Shown here in pieces: positions 24,164 through 38,451 of a stretch of DNA of 64,000 nucleotides. The stretch spans positions 62,001 to 126,000 of the forward strand of contig NW_001799462.1 of NCBI RefSeq assembly GCF_000165425.1. The letters are read 5' to 3'. The stretch comes from Paramecium tetraurelia. Its lineage: Eukaryota; Ciliophora; Oligohymenophorea; Peniculida; Parameciidae. Every line of letters begins with the position of its first letter. Position 1 is the first letter of the stretch. The notes beneath the pieces were generated by a model. That model was not told the DNA's origin. It saw nothing but the letters and a program-made list of their open reading frames with translations, and made no database searches. The position numbers and the translations under genes were made by a program.

Positions 24164-24206
24164 TTCTGTTAATTATAAATAAGTAATCATCAAATAAAAA
24201 GTAAAT

Positions 24207-25373
<1,167 letters not shown>

Positions 25374-25525
25374 TAATTTATTATATTTATATTTAAGTAT
25401 CGTGTCTTGTTAAATTTAGACAATGTGTTCTTAATTCCCCAGAGGAGACTGTCGAAATAGAAATTCCAAGATATCGCGATAAAATAGTGATCGATAACTT
25501 ATTTCCCATTTTAATTATAATAAAA
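25374..25525. promoter_or_regulatory. Divergent upstream region of the MEK-like kinase and the ZC2HC gene
   Basis: Only 152 bp separate the two start codons, so both promoters must lie here. It is AT-rich at both edges with a more GC-containing centre (around 25435-25490). No defined motif was recognised. Confidence 0.4.
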
Positions 25526-27149
25526 ATGTATTAGGGATCCAACCTTTCTCGTACAGGCCAGATGGCTGTATCGAACGAGCAGGTCTCCAATTAGCTAAAA
25601 CTACTCAAGGCTAAGATGAGCAATCGGGACACTTGGTAATAGGGAACCAATCAGCAACTAGACGGTTATCCCCATACTCAACCTACCAAACCATCACAAT
25701 CGCCTCTCTATCCCAAAAGTGACTACGATTTCTATACTATGAAACAACAATAGCAGCAGTAAATGCAATCCAGCTCTCAGCCTAAAATCGCTGATCCACG
25801 CGCTCTCAATTACTAACAATTGCAACAATACAAACAACAACAAGTGCCCCCTCCTCAGAATGCCAATCGAAACGATCCCTATCTAGGTATGAATGCCATT
25901 AATAGACTCAACTACTACGATTAACTTTAGAAGTACAAGGAAGATCCATACAAAAAGAGTAACAACTTAAACAATTACAATGCTCCCCAGAGCTATTATG
26001 AGTAATAATTAAACAAGCGGCAATAATAACAACAATTAGTGCAATAGCCTCCTAAATACTACGATGATGTCTTAACTAAAAAATAATAATCTTATGGATA
26101 TTAGTAAAATAATAATTACGATTTCACCCAATAGCCAGTTTCATTGCAAAATAAGTATGATTATATGAATTACAATAACAATTACTCAAATAATGGTCCA
26201 TATAACAATAATACGTAGTGGTAAAACCAGAACTAAAACAACATATATAATAATAATAATAACAATAACAATAATTACAATTATTAATAATAGACATCTC
26301 AAACAAATCAATATAATCTATATGGGAATCAGAATCTAAATATTAACTAGAATATTAATTCATAATAGCAGCAATCCTCATACAATTAATATAATTACAA
26401 TTAAAATCCTTAATCTTTATCTCCACTCAAATAGCAACAACCACAACCTACCTAATAATAATTCAAGTACTCTCAACACAATTCTTAACCTCAGTTTGAA
26501 AAAAGAGAAAGACCTATCGAAAGACAGTAAGATCCAATTCCAGAATAATAATACAAGCAATCCTAATAATCTTACTAGCCATAAGAATAATAATACAACA
26601 AACCGCAACCCAGAAAGCAACAATAACCATAGCCACAATCATTCAATGCAAACAACAATAAAGCGTATAATCCCATTGACGAAATGCCTGCTGTGGCTAA
26701 GAAAAATCAAACCAATGCAATTCCACCTGAGGAGGATGATGATGGTGACTTACAAGAATGTCCAGAGGGATGTGGCAGAAGTTTCAAGGAAAATGCCTTG
26801 GACAAACATATTAAAGTATGCAAAAAAGTGTTCTAATCCAAAAGAAAAGAATTCAATTCAAAGGCACATAGATAAGTTAATTTAGGAGTAAGCAAAATTG
26901 GAGAAGCAAGGGCTGGTTAAGGATAAGATAATTGAGAAGAAAAAGTAGATGGCTTAAAATGGAGATCCCAAATGGAAGAAACAATCTGAAGCATTTAGAC
27001 AAATGATTAGTGCAGCCAAGTCAGGAGGGACTGCTGATATTCAACCTTAAGATGACCTAGTTGAATGTCCTGCTTGTGGTCGTAAATTCAGTGAATAAGC
27101 TGCTGAAAGACATATTCCAGGCTGCAAAAAAAGGAACTTCAAAAGATGA
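25526..27149 (+). CDS. Q/N-rich protein with two ZC2HC zinc fingers, about 540 aa, probable 1-nt insertion
   Basis: ATG 25526, TGA 27147-27149. Residues 1-390 are low complexity: Gln (many as TAA/TAG), Asn, Tyr and Pro, with Asn runs near 26245-26285. Two C2HC fingers follow. The first is ECPEGCGRSFKENALDKHI plus KVC, followed by KRKEFNS; the second is ECPACGRKFSEQAAERHI plus PGC near the C-terminus, with a basic linker between them. This pair, spaced by a helical linker with KWKKQSEAFRQMI, is the ZC2HC1 (FAM164) arrangement. Between the fingers the frame shifts by one near 26868. No intron fits without deleting the conserved KRKEFNS, so a single extra base is the simplest explanation. The Q/N-rich part may promote condensate formation; function is unknown. 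Confidence 0.75.
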
Positions 27150-27173
27150 TTAATTATATATTATTAACTATTT

Positions 27174-29306
27174 ATGTCCAAAAGATTACCTTCACTCTCT
27201 GTTGATTCCTCCAGAGTTGTGCAATTCGTTCATTACGGTACACTCAATTGTGTTATCTAGGCCAGGCACTTGCGGAAATGGGAATGGGATTTAAGGCTCT
27301 TCAACAATATGATTATGCGTTGGAACTTAACCCCAAGAGTCCTATTGTTTTTCATCAAAAAGGTTATATCAATATTACATCCTATAGGATTGTTGTACTT
27401 CCAAAAAGAACAATACATTCACGCCTTGCATTGCTATGAATAAGCCTTGCTCCAAGCCAATCAACCCAATATCTATTTTGATAAAGGTAATGCTCATTTG
27501 GCCTTGAACCAAATAGATAAGGCCATAGAATGCTACAACATAGCCTAATAGTATTTCAATGATCGGAAGGAAGTCTATTATCAATTAGGAATTGCTCATT
27601 ATTAGAAAAATAGTATTGTAACAGCCCTGAAAAATCTCATTCAGGCTATCAAGTTAGATCCCAAGTATATACTCGCCATCCAAAAACTAGGAGATATTTA
27701 CTATGATCTTAAAATGTATAAGAAGGCCTTAAAAACCTATGACAAAATTTTAAGAATTGATGGTCTCTACCATAAAGCCATTTATAGTAAAGGCTTGATA
27801 TTTTTTGAAATTAATGAAAAGGAAAAAGCAATGGTTTGCTTTGAAAAATGCATTCTCTTGTAACCAAATAATTCTATGCCTTACTTTAATAAAGGAGTCA
27901 TACTCTTATAAAACCATGAATTCAGAGAAGCCTAAAAAAACTTTAAGTTGTCTCTCAAAAGGAATCCTTCAAATTACTAAGCCAAATTTAACTTGGGTTT
28001 ATCGTATTAAAAATTAGGAATTTTCGATAAAGCTTTATTGCAGTACAGCAAATGCCAACCAACTCACGAGGTGCTATTCAATTCGGGTTTAATACAGTAA
28101 TAGTTTAAATTATATTACAAATCTCTAGATTTGTTGAAAAAAGCAATAAAATTGAAATAAGACAAACTTGAATATTGGTATCATTTGGGAATCAATTATT
28201 ACTTTATAGATAACATTACGGAGACTGCAAATTGCTTTGAAAAAGTTGTTGCTCTAGGAGGCTTATGGATTATTGAGGACAATAACATTTCTCACCCTGC
28301 TGTAATTTAATATCGATAGCAATTTATAAAAAAACCAACAGCCTATATCAACTTTTATCATTAAGGCCGTATTTATTGTTTATTGCACCAATTTCACTCA
28401 GCAATCAAATCATTTTAAAAAAGCAGTGAATTGAACTGCACATTTCTCTAATCTAAATTAGAATTAGCTAAAGTGTATGAGAGCTTGAAATAGTACAAAG
28501 AATCTATCCTAATCTATAAAGCAATTAATAATTAATAATCTTATCAATAATTGAGTTTACTCCTATCCCATTTGCAATTGCATAACGGTGCGATCTACAC
28601 ATTGAATAAGATTTTAGAGACCGATCCAAAGAATGTGGAAGCACTATACAACAAAGGACTATCACTGTCTTAATTACATCAATTTGTGCCTGCTTTATAA
28701 TGCTTTGAAGATATACTCCGTATTTAACCTAGGTACATAGAGGCTATTTTTTAAAAAGCCATCACTTTAAAACAATTAAATGAAAATGAGAAAGCTCATT
28801 CTTAATTTAAAAAGATACTAACCTTCACTCCTGAAAATGAACTAATTCACCTTTTGTAAGGTCATACATATTTCCAACTTCAGCAGTACAATGAGGCTCG
28901 ATCTGCTTACGAGAAGGCCATAGAAATAAATAATTCCTTTAATGAAGCCTACTTTGGATTAGGGTTTATTCATTATACGACAAAAGAATACCAATTATCT
29001 ATTAAAGTTTATAAACAATACTTAATGCAATGTCCCAAATCTAAATAGTTCTTATTGGCTCTTGGTATTTATATATATCATAAAATAATAGCAAATTCTT
29101 TCCATAAACTAGGTAAACATAAAACAGCTCTAAAGAAATTGGATGAAATCTTGATACAAGATAAATATTCATCTGAGGCTATCAATTGTAGAGCCATCAT
29201 TTATTATGATCTTAAAAATTTCAAGTAGTCCTTTATAAATTTTTACAAGGCTATCCATTATAAACCAAGATAGAATGAATTACTTAAATTTGTATATAAT
29301 TCCTGA
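27174..29306 (+). CDS. Long tetratricopeptide-repeat protein, about 690 aa
   Basis: About sixteen to seventeen TPR units cover nearly the whole chain. Examples are GQALAEMGMGFKALQQYDYA, LGDIYYDLKMYKKALKTYDK, KGLIFFEINEKEKAMVCFEK and LGFIHYTTKEYQLSIKVYK. Introns at 27363-27387 (25 nt) and 29065-29091 (27 nt) restore repeats. The most natural ATG (27174, MSKRLPSLSVDSS) is out of frame with the first repeat. Either a further indel lies near 27215-27240 or the true start is different. TPR solenoids bind peptides or other proteins; in ciliates such long ones are common in intraflagellar and scaffold proteins. No additional domain pins down a role. The stop is at 29304-29306, 133 bp from the convergent gene's stop. 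Confidence 0.8.
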
Positions 29307-29438
29307 ATTTTAAAGGATGCCTTTAACTAGATCTTAGTGGGAATGTTATTTTTAATATTCTAAATTAATCAATTAATTTCTACATCAAGTTTCTTAATAA
29401 ATATTGCGAAAAAATAAAATCAAATAAACAATTGAGTA

Positions 29439-30146
29439 TCAATTTTAAACTATTTTTACAAAGGAATTGTTTCTGCTTCTATAGGGTTTCTTTGATTAGG
29501 GTTGAGATGACCGTTGATCCAATTTAACTAGTCGATTTGTATTGCAATAGTAGGAATTTGATTTTTTAGAGCCAACTGTGCTATTTTCAGTCAGAACTGC
29601 CGATTATTATGTGTCTCGCTTTTCTGCTAATTTTGCTTAGAGCTCTTTACTTTGATTTCTTAATTCAATTATTTGTTAGTCTTTTCTTAATGGGATGGCA
29701 CTTTAGCAAATCTATAACTTTTGTTTCATTTCTTAAATTTCTCTCTTGATTTGAAAGTTTTAATCCATTATTGCAGCATTCTAATCTTCTAGTTTCTTGC
29801 GTTTTTATATTTATTCTTGATTCTCTCTCATCATTTATTGATATTTTTCACTCAGATTTCTATTATGCTCCATTTTCGACATTATCTATTAATATACATC
29901 TTTGCTAACTAAAACATTATTAATGGGCTTCTCGTTATTTTTATTGTCTTTTATTGTTTTTTGGGAATTCATCATATGTAAAGCCTGAAAACTGAATTCA
30001 AGAGGAAAGTCAACAAATGAATCCTAGGTTAGAAATAATAAGTTATTATGATCATCTAAGATTGAAGTCTCTTGTTGAGGATTATTGAATAGTTCAGTCA
30101 ATTGATTCACAGACAAAAAGATGGGCTTAACAACTTAATCTTGCAT
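29439..30146 (-). CDS. Coiled-coil protein, 235 aa
   Basis: ATG 30146 to TGA 29441-29439, no intron needed, exact multiple of three. The N-terminal 80 residues are mixed (MQDQVVKPIFLSVNQLTEL...). From about residue 95 to 185 there is an uninterrupted coiled coil (MSKMEHNRNLSEKYQQMM, EIQEMKQKLQICQSAI, LRNQSKELQAKLAEK). The C-terminus is Ser/Asn/Arg-rich. No family was recognised. The compact size and single coiled coil would suit a dimeric adaptor or cytoskeletal linker, which is only a guess. Confidence 0.7.
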
Positions 30147-30610
30147 AAAATGTAAAATAATTATGATGAATCTATCGATTTTATACTCTCAATTAAGCAA
30201 ATAAATTTATCTTATATAATTATTTGCATATATAAATACATGTGCTTTTTATAAATCGTTTTGATAATTCATGCTAGTCATTTGATTCAGACACATATAA
30301 ATTTATTTTGTTGTGTCAAAATAATTTTAAATGATCTTAGATTTCAGAGTTCATTCATATTAAATATTAATTTTTATAACTCCTAAAAGAAATTTTAACC
30401 TTCTTATATGTATTGTTTTAATGCAGTATAATAGAAAATGGATGTGTTGTAGATATCTTACGTTTAAAAACAATGAGGGATTAACACTAAGTTTGTAAGC
30501 CAAAGCATGGAATAGGTTTTTGTTAAGAAGCAACTAAATAGAGGTTTTCTAGAAAACAACAGAAGATTGTGTGAATTTTATTTTGAATTGAAGTGATAAA
30601 TATATAATTT
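30147..30610. other. Intergenic region upstream of two divergent genes
   Basis: About 460 bp between divergent start codons. It is very AT-rich. A stretch at 30468-30590 reads open in one + frame with fair composition (ending VNFILN), but it has no start and no intron join to the next gene, so I do not call it. Confidence 0.45.
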
Positions 30611-33254
30611 ATGTAACAAAATTAGGAAAATGTTTAGAATCTAATTTTAAATTATTGTTTAGTTGGGTTGGGTGAGAAGTATAGTCCGATGATGAAAAAT
30701 CAAAGAAGTAATTTAGAGTGGATATTTTATAGGGTTTTTGACATCAATTGAATTGCATGAAAATAAATGTATGACCTTATATAATGAACAATTCATAATT
30801 CAATAGGAATCATTAGATATATTGGGAAATGGGAAACTATTTCTAAATTGTGTGTATAATGAGCAGAACAAAGATCCAATAACTAACATTGCATTTGTTG
30901 ATGTCTAAGTTAGGGAAAGTCAAATCCAATTTAACTACAAATACAGCTTATGTCGGATCATGAAGTAGGCGAATGTTATGAAATCTATTCAAATCACTGA
31001 TTGGGGTCTCATCAAAGATAAGGAGCACTTCGACATAAGTCCTTATTTGACCGAATAGAATACATGCTATGTACTGTGTTATACTAGAAAAACAGATTAT
31101 CGTCCAATAATAAACTTGGTTTTGGAAGACTATGATCCACTCCATAATTTATAGGACACTGTGCAATTTAGTTCATTTAGCAAGAAGCAATTGCAAATCA
31201 TAAGATGTAAGCAATCCCTATTTTACATCATTCATAGAAAAGCCTCCCTTAGAGCAGACATACACTCCTGAAATACTTGATCTCTACCCATTTTGTTATA
31301 AGGAATCCCAAAAACAGAAACACATTTAGAATTTGTTCAATGACAATCCTGCCATCAGCAATTACTGCATTCCAGAAGGCATCCAGATAGTACAGAAGAG
31401 TCAAACCCAATTCCAGAACCCAAACCCAGTCACTTATTATTAATTAATGCAATCTCCAAAGGGGGATCTCATATACATCTATTGTCTACGCTATTATGAA
31501 CAGTTAAACAAGAAGTAAGCTTAGAAACTTAAGTTGGAGAATTACAGCAATTTCCTCATTCCAAAAGTCATGGCTTTCATAAGTTATCAGAACTTCATTA
31601 GTCAATTTTCATAATTGTTGACCTACTTATATTCTATCAGAGAGGATTCATAAATTGAAGTAAGTGCATCAAATAACCATTTTAGTAACATATTGAAAGA
31701 GTGATCTAATATCTAAAGTATGCCATAAATCTCGAAAAGATCTCCCTTAAACTAATTATAAACGACTAGCAATTTCTATTTCAAAAGCATATGAGATATC
31801 CAACATGCTAATTGAAATCAATCGACTATGTGATGAATAATATCAATTTGGATAACATCATATAACTTTATACTGCTGTCCTAACAGAGAGAAAAATCAG
31901 ACTATGTTCAAGTTCGATAGTGAATCCAGGTTGTGTTATTGAAGCCTTGATGACCTTCATCTACCCCTTATAATATTAAAAACTGTTGATCTGCTATTTG
32001 AATTACGACAATTCATAAATCATTGAAACTCCAGAACCATATATTATAGGCTTATTAGAAACATTGCCACAACCAGCATGTGAATCTGAAGGATATAAAT
32101 TTAGTTTGGACTGCAATGTTGCATTTCATGTTTCACCTCCTCCTGAATTTCCACTCATCGATAAATTAAGGAGAAAGCTAGAACCTTTCACTAAATAAGA
32201 AATCAATGAAGCAAATGCAAAGAAGATCAAAGAGATTTTCCTCAAGATAAATTTGAAAATCCTGGATCATGCTTTTGATTACGATATCAAGCAAAGGAAC
32301 TGGAGTGCTTTATTTTAAAAGAAGAAGCAGTCCCAATATCCAATCAAAAGTAAATTTTGGGAAATCTTTTCAAGAACTCAACTCTTGTGTTCGTTTATAG
32401 ACAACAATCAATCCAATCGATAACTAGCTTCCTACTTTACATATTTTAACGCTTCTTTCTAACAAGTGAATGAAAATAATAATAGCAAGATATTTGCTGA
32501 CATCAAAACTATTAATATCAACGATTAACCTAATCCATTACTTCCAGCAAAAAAGAAATAATAATTTTTCCCATATCTTACTCCTTACTATTATATTAGA
32601 AACAAATAGACTGCCTTATAAACACAAGTCTATAGAATTTGGTTGCAAATTATTCATATGACTTAATTAGATAGTAAAGAATTCTATGAATTGGCAATTT
32701 ATCTTAAAAAAGAGATTCCCTATATTGAAGACTTCGTTCAACAAAAGGAACATGTTTAACTCCATTAATATGATGATTTGAATGACTAGTAATTTCTATT
32801 TTAAAATGAATGTCCTCATTGCAAGAGATAAATTTCAATAGAGGAAATATTGCATAAGATTCCCCCCACTTACTTACGATAAACCATCAGGTGCTCAAAG
32901 AGGAAGGGTTGTGGCAAACAATTTACTCCCAAAATGACTATTTTCAATATTGGGGAAGTTGATATACTTAATATCCATCAATTACACTTCCAATTGGACT
33001 CCTTAAAGGTGTTTGAGCCGAAGTTTTTTAAGAGTACGGAGTTCTGGAATCTAATCTTTTACTTTAGATTGTTCAAACTTCCGATTCCATTTATTAATGA
33101 GAGTGAGGAAGCGTCTTATTGCTTCAAGTAAAAGGAGAGTAGACTAAAAGGGAATAATAACATTGGTTTGAGTGAAAACTTAAAAGCCTTACAAACTAAG
33201 AAGGTAGTGCAAACTAAGATAATATAGTATGGAGAATGTAGTTCGAGAAAATGA
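30611..33254 (+). CDS. DENND4/Crag-like Rab guanine-nucleotide exchange factor, about 854 aa
   Basis: ATG 30611; introns near 30684-30705 (22, least certain), 31207-31237 (31) and 31660-31685 (26); TGA 33252-33254. Coding length is a multiple of three. Near the N-terminus LILNYCLVGLGEKYSP matches the first strand of the DENND4 uDENN. An MABP-like insert follows (NTCYVLCYTRKTDYRPIINL). uDENN resumes at about 200 (TPEILDLYPFCYKES, CIPEGI). cDENN at about 385-450 has ILQLFTAVLTERKIRLCSSS and PEPYIIGLL, and a dDENN-like helical part follows. A late cysteine motif (CPHCKRQ ... CSKRKGCGKQF) corresponds to the zinc knuckle seen near the end of DENND4/Crag proteins. These proteins activate Rab GTPases (Rab10 in animals) in secretory traffic; the Paramecium target is not known. 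Confidence 0.82.
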
Positions 33255-33275
33255 TATACCTAAATACACATATAT

Positions 33276-33935
33276 TCATTTATTCAATTACTTCTTCTTT
33301 AATTACTTTAATAAATTTAATGCTTAGACACTCAATTATTCATTGAGTTCAGTCTTTTGGATTTGTTTCCCAATTGATTGAGTTTGAATCCTCGATCTAA
33401 ATAGGGATTTGGTTTGAGTTTACAATCTGCCAGCCTTCAGTCGTTTGATCAAATTGGTCAAGGCCTCAGAATTATACATAAGCCTCCTTTGCTTGTTTTC
33501 CACCTCGAAGTTGTATGGGGTTATGAAGTACAAATTTTTCTATTTAGATTATTGCAAAATCTCTATAATCTGACCAAATAATTATGACAACTCACCGACG
33601 TCTTGAATATCTTCCTTCGAACATTCTAATAAGTTGCAACATTGTCTGGCCTTCTCTTGCAATTCCGTGTGAGGGACTTCAGTTTTTTCTTGATCATCAA
33701 ATAACTTCAAATTATCTTGGATGTTGTCACTCTCTGCGCAATCCTTGCTTGCATTGCTCATATTAGTAATGGACATGATTTCAAAGGGCATAGGCTTGAT
33801 TTCGATCTTACCCAAAAGCTAACTTAAGAGTCTATTCTTGGCCCTGTATTGTCTGGGATACATTCGCTTTTCAATTCTTTGACCAAGAAATTGATGAGAT
33901 TGCTCTTATGTGAAATACTAACATTAATCAAGCAT
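33276..33935 (-). CDS. Unknown acidic/helical protein, 219 aa
   Basis: ATG 33935 to TGA 33278-33276, intron-free and a multiple of three. It contains a basic N-terminal segment (GQRIEKRMYPRQYRAKNRLL), an acidic middle (DNLKLFDDQEKTEVPHTEL), a cysteine trio (ARQCCNLLECSKEDIQ), the phrase NLYFITPYNFEVENKQRR, and a Lys/Gln-rich C-terminus. No domain was recognised. It converges on the DENND4-like gene with 21 bp between the stops. Confidence 0.65.
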
Positions 33936-34193
33936 GATTTAATATTTAATATATAGTTCACGAATTCAAATATATAGCATTTGGATTGAGCATATACATT
34001 GCAATATTAAAGATAAATTAATCATAATTGCAATGTATCAACATCTCGCTTTTTTAATGAATTTACTAAAGTAATTAACTCCTGATTTTAATAATCCCAA
34101 AAACTTTAAGCATTACAGAACTACCAAAAGTGATAGTCTCGCCTCCTCCTCTTAGTTCACCCCCTCTTCGTTAAACTTATTAATAAATTAATA

Positions 34194-37100
34194 ATGATTT
34201 TAAGTTTATTGATTTTATAACAATACTTCCGATACACAAATACGAAGTGCAGTATTAAATTTACAATTTTAAGCTACTCTGAATGACGAGCACCATTTTG
34301 AATTGTCAATAGGGGAACGATTTGACTTAAACATGAATGACAATTTTATTGGTTCCAATTTGAGATTTTCCTTGGTGGGATCTCATAGCCGACAATTCAC
34401 AGTCTAACAACGCTTGCATTTTGTTGCAATACAACCCCTCATGGAAGATTATGTCATCATCAAATAATGGGGAGAACTATTAGCCTTATTAAGAGGAACT
34501 CAGCAACAATATTACATCCAATATGGAATGTGTGATTTTCAATAAGCCCCTGCTTTTGAAAACATAATTCAGCTATTGCCTCGAGGAAATTGCGTTGATC
34601 TTATCTAAGACACCCTTTCTTCGTTTGTAGTTTTATGTGTAGAATAAACTCTATATTATTTGCAATATGTCTAAGTGGATGGACAAATCCAAGAATTCCA
34701 GTATTAGATGAAGTAAAAACCAAAGAAGTTCATGATCAACATGGTAAATGGAGTCGTAATAGTCATCCAAGTGGCAGATGAGTGCATTATAGATACCTAC
34801 TACCAACAAAAGGCAGGAATGCAATTAAATGCATAAACATTATCATAATTGACGATGCAGCAAGTCGAAAACTTCTCCATCAATGATATTACTGTGAAAG
34901 CCGATTAGATTATTATTGCACATCAAATTAGTCACATGATCTATTTGACAATTCAAATTTAGAATGACTAACCTATTTTTACCCTAGTAAAATTGGGGAG
35001 ATTCTAGTTTGACCTCCTGAAAATTAGTGCTTACTTAGATAACTATCTAAATCTTATAGTCGTTGCCCTTATACCTGACAACAGATTGTACTTTATAGAA
35101 ACGAACAAACAATATTAATTAGATTCCTAAATCAATCTCAAAAAAGCTAATTTACAAGCATCTTCAACTTATTGTTCTATTCATGATGGAAAAAGCTTAA
35201 TTATTTATAAATTCAGTGATGGCTTAAAAACTTTAATGTTTTAAGAAGATCTTGATCTTATTTAATACATATTTAATCCAGATTTGAATGATTTGATAAT
35301 TGTTTAAGAAAGATAAATTAGTAGATTTATTTTATCGGATGGTTATTTAATTTTGATACCACCTAAAGAGATTATCAAGACTCCAGTGGAATTTTCGGTT
35401 GTGGCTAGTAGTGATTTAATGGAATGTGAAGCGAGAGTTTCTTATATTGTAACGAGCAGTGTCAATTCACAATTGCTTAAGCCTTATTCTTATCCTAATC
35501 CATATCCCAATATTATATTCTTTCCAAAATTCCCCTCCATTTATAGTTTGAATTAGGTTTCAATTTCAGGGCCAAATCAGAAAATGCTTGTAACTGTAAA
35601 AGAGAACGATTGGCAATTAATTAACATTATCACAGATTATAAAAAAGTTATACCAATTTCAGGATTGAATGAGAAACGATTAAAACTAGCAAGCATCAAC
35701 GTTGAAATTAATAAGCTGATTCCTACAAAGATCCACTTTATATTGCAATATTATCAAAACCAATAATTATATACTGAATTCTTATCGTGTGAATTCAACA
35801 AACAACAATTGAAGATTAACTGTGATAAAGAATACATAATAGATCTTGATAATGTCATAACCCAAGATTAAATATTTTATAGTTATGACCTTGAAGATAA
35901 TGAAGTATTCATCTATGTTGTAAATAAAAATGAAGTCATCATATACAAATGGTTTGTCAATCAATTGATTTTATAGAATAGAGTATAGTTAGCTAATGAG
36001 AGCAAGTAGCATATTTAGTCGTCGATCTCCTAGATAATTTAGGTGAATAATCTCTTGGTTATTCTGAGGGGGGAGGTTGTCTATCTAATTTAAATATTTG
36101 GAGATGATTAATTTAGAATAGATGAGGCATTTTTATAACAAAAGAACTATTTGACTGAGTTTAAACCTAGTTAAGTGAAAGTAAGTCAAATTTGGAATCT
36201 GATTTTTATTGTTAATGGAGGTGATATACTTGTGATCCAGTGTTATGAGATTTGCGATTTGGTGAATAAAATAGTGATATAGAATGCCATGAGTTTGTAG
36301 ATTTAGATTCAAATGGAGAAGGTATTGATTGTGTTGGCTGAGATTGAATCTGAATTGTCTTTAATGGAGTACCTGATAAAGGATCCTCATTATATAGTGT
36401 ATCAAAAGAAATTGTAAACTTATCACTTTTGGCTTTAAAAATAGATGTTGAATAATTATTAGGATGATGAATTTTATGTGTTTGCTTATAGTCCAGTGTT
36501 GAAACAACGAGTTATTTTGATATATAAGGTGTTTGTTGAATTGAGGGATTCCTTATTGACTATGATCAATGTAGGTGAGGATAACTAGGAGTCCTTGTGC
36601 TCAGTCAGTGGGATAAATCAAAAATTAATGTACATTCACATGGACAAATCAGATTTAATCTATTTACTAACAAATGATTTACGATCAACAATCAATGTTG
36701 ATAATAAATCAGATAGCTTGTTTATTCACTAATTGCAAGTGGAATCCTCTTTTTTCAATATCGATTATCCTCTCCAATAGAAATATCATTAGACCATTAA
36801 GTTCGTAGATTTAAAAACAATCATCTATAAGAATGTTGATCAAATTGAATTTAAAATAACAGAAGACATCTAAATACCCATAGACAACTCATTCTTCACT
36901 GGATTAATTACTAATTTAAGGGCTGAGAATGCACATTTGGATATTCAGAAATCTGTTCAATTGACTGAGAACAAACGATCCTTTAAATCAGATGTTATTA
37001 ATACTTGTCAAATTGATGAGATCACTGTGATCCTCACTCATAAAACCATTGAATTTATGTACTCTAATTTCCAAGACTATTTTGAATCCTTAGATATAAC

Positions 37101-38353
37101 CGATTTAAAGGCTGAACTTGGGAATGTGTTTTGCAGTTCTCACATCACCAAATTGATCGCTTTCAGGTATCTGAATATTACTGGTTAGTACATACAATTC
37201 ATCTAATGTACTTAACAGAAGTGTTCCAAACAAGGGAACCCTTAGTTGATGAAGGAGGATGAATACATTTTCTCATTGATGATTATCAATTCTACTTTGA
37301 TCACACTTAGCAAAGATACTAAATACAATTAAGCTTTGCTAAATGTCTATGATATCAAAAGGAACGAATTCTAGATTTCACTCTACCAAACTGAAAAGAT
37401 CGATAAGCAAAGAGCAAATCAGGACTTCAATATCAAGTACATCAGCATGCAATCCTACTAGGTGAATGGAATAATGATTTACAAACTATTTCTCACTGAA
37501 ATGAGTAATGGTCTATTGTATGTTGATATGGCATAAGAGAAGTATATGTAAATCAAATCCAATGTGATCAATCTCAACTTGCAAACTCTGTTGTAAAGCA
37601 ATGGGTTATTTGAAGTTGATGACTAAATCTATATAAGCACGTTGTCCACCTAAGATCCAAAAGACTTTCACATAGAGGGCTACACTGAATTTTATCTCCT
37701 TATAATCACAGCCAATTCCCTTCACTATGGATTGATTGTGCAATTCAAAGGGTCCAAATTATCTGAGACTTCTATCGCCTATCTGCTTCATACTCATTAA
37801 TTGTGGAATGTGGTAACCTTCTCTCAGATTAAGTAATCCTATTTGGCACTTGGATACATTGTGCCTGATAAGCAAGAATTGATGGTAGCCATCTACAAAA
37901 TACCAGCTAATATATCTACTAATTTGAAGTCCAGTCCTGTTTTGGTTCACGGAGCAATCAATATTCAACTAGACCGCAATCTAAATTAATTGATATTCTT
38001 ACTTGAAAATGAGGGATAGGATGTCCTCCTTTATTTTAAAGATAAGGATCCAAACATAATATATTAGGCCAAAATTTACAATAGTTCTTATCTGATTATC
38101 AATAGTAGTGTGAAAAATCATGAATTCACTTTGGTGGCTAGCAATTACTATTATGAGAATTCAATACAAATAGTAATTTTGAATTAGGTAAAGAAGGGGG
38201 GATTTGGCGTCGTAGTAAGATATTGATTATAAATTGTAGATGGTTCTTTTGATACTGGTTGGTTGCATCATAGTATTGGGTCTGCTGGCTTACTTGTTTT
38301 TTAGGATTCGCTCTAAGGACCAAGTAGTTAATACCATTACTTTGTTAGAATGA
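34194..38353 (+). CDS. Surface-array gene U: giant secreted/type I membrane protein, 1,370 aa
   Basis: Three exons: 34194-34251 (58 nt), 34274-38214, 38240-38353; introns 22 and 25 nt; exact multiple of three. Exon 1 encodes a signal peptide (MILSLLILQQYFRYTNTKC) and the first intron follows directly. The ectodomain of about 1,300 residues is beta-strand-rich, with many alternating hydrophobic/polar stretches and scattered Cys (for example CTQQKCSKQGN). The last intron lies immediately before a membrane helix (MVLLILVGCIIVLGLLAYLF), followed by a short tail RIRSKDQVVNTITLLE. No named domain was recognised; the strand pattern could be a beta-propeller or a series of beta-sandwich repeats. The ATG at 34033 upstream opens only a 55-codon frame and is not used. 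Gene V follows on the same strand with an identical exon layout. Confidence 0.82.
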
Positions 38354-38451
38354 ATTATTATATATATATACACACAAGAAATAAATGATTTATTTAAATC
38401 GATGACAACATAGTTCTAATAATGAGGGATGCTGATAAAATTATTATTATA

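Noticed and set aside
30468-30590. Open stretch upstream of the DENND4-like gene
   Set aside because: Lacks a start and any splice join to the neighbouring exon; in this AT-rich DNA with one stop codon, open stretches of this size are expected by chance.
34033-34200. ATG-started 55-codon frame upstream of gene U
   Set aside because: Overlaps the start of U, has no hydrophobic signal, and U's own ATG at 34194 gives a clear signal peptide and splice-supported frame.
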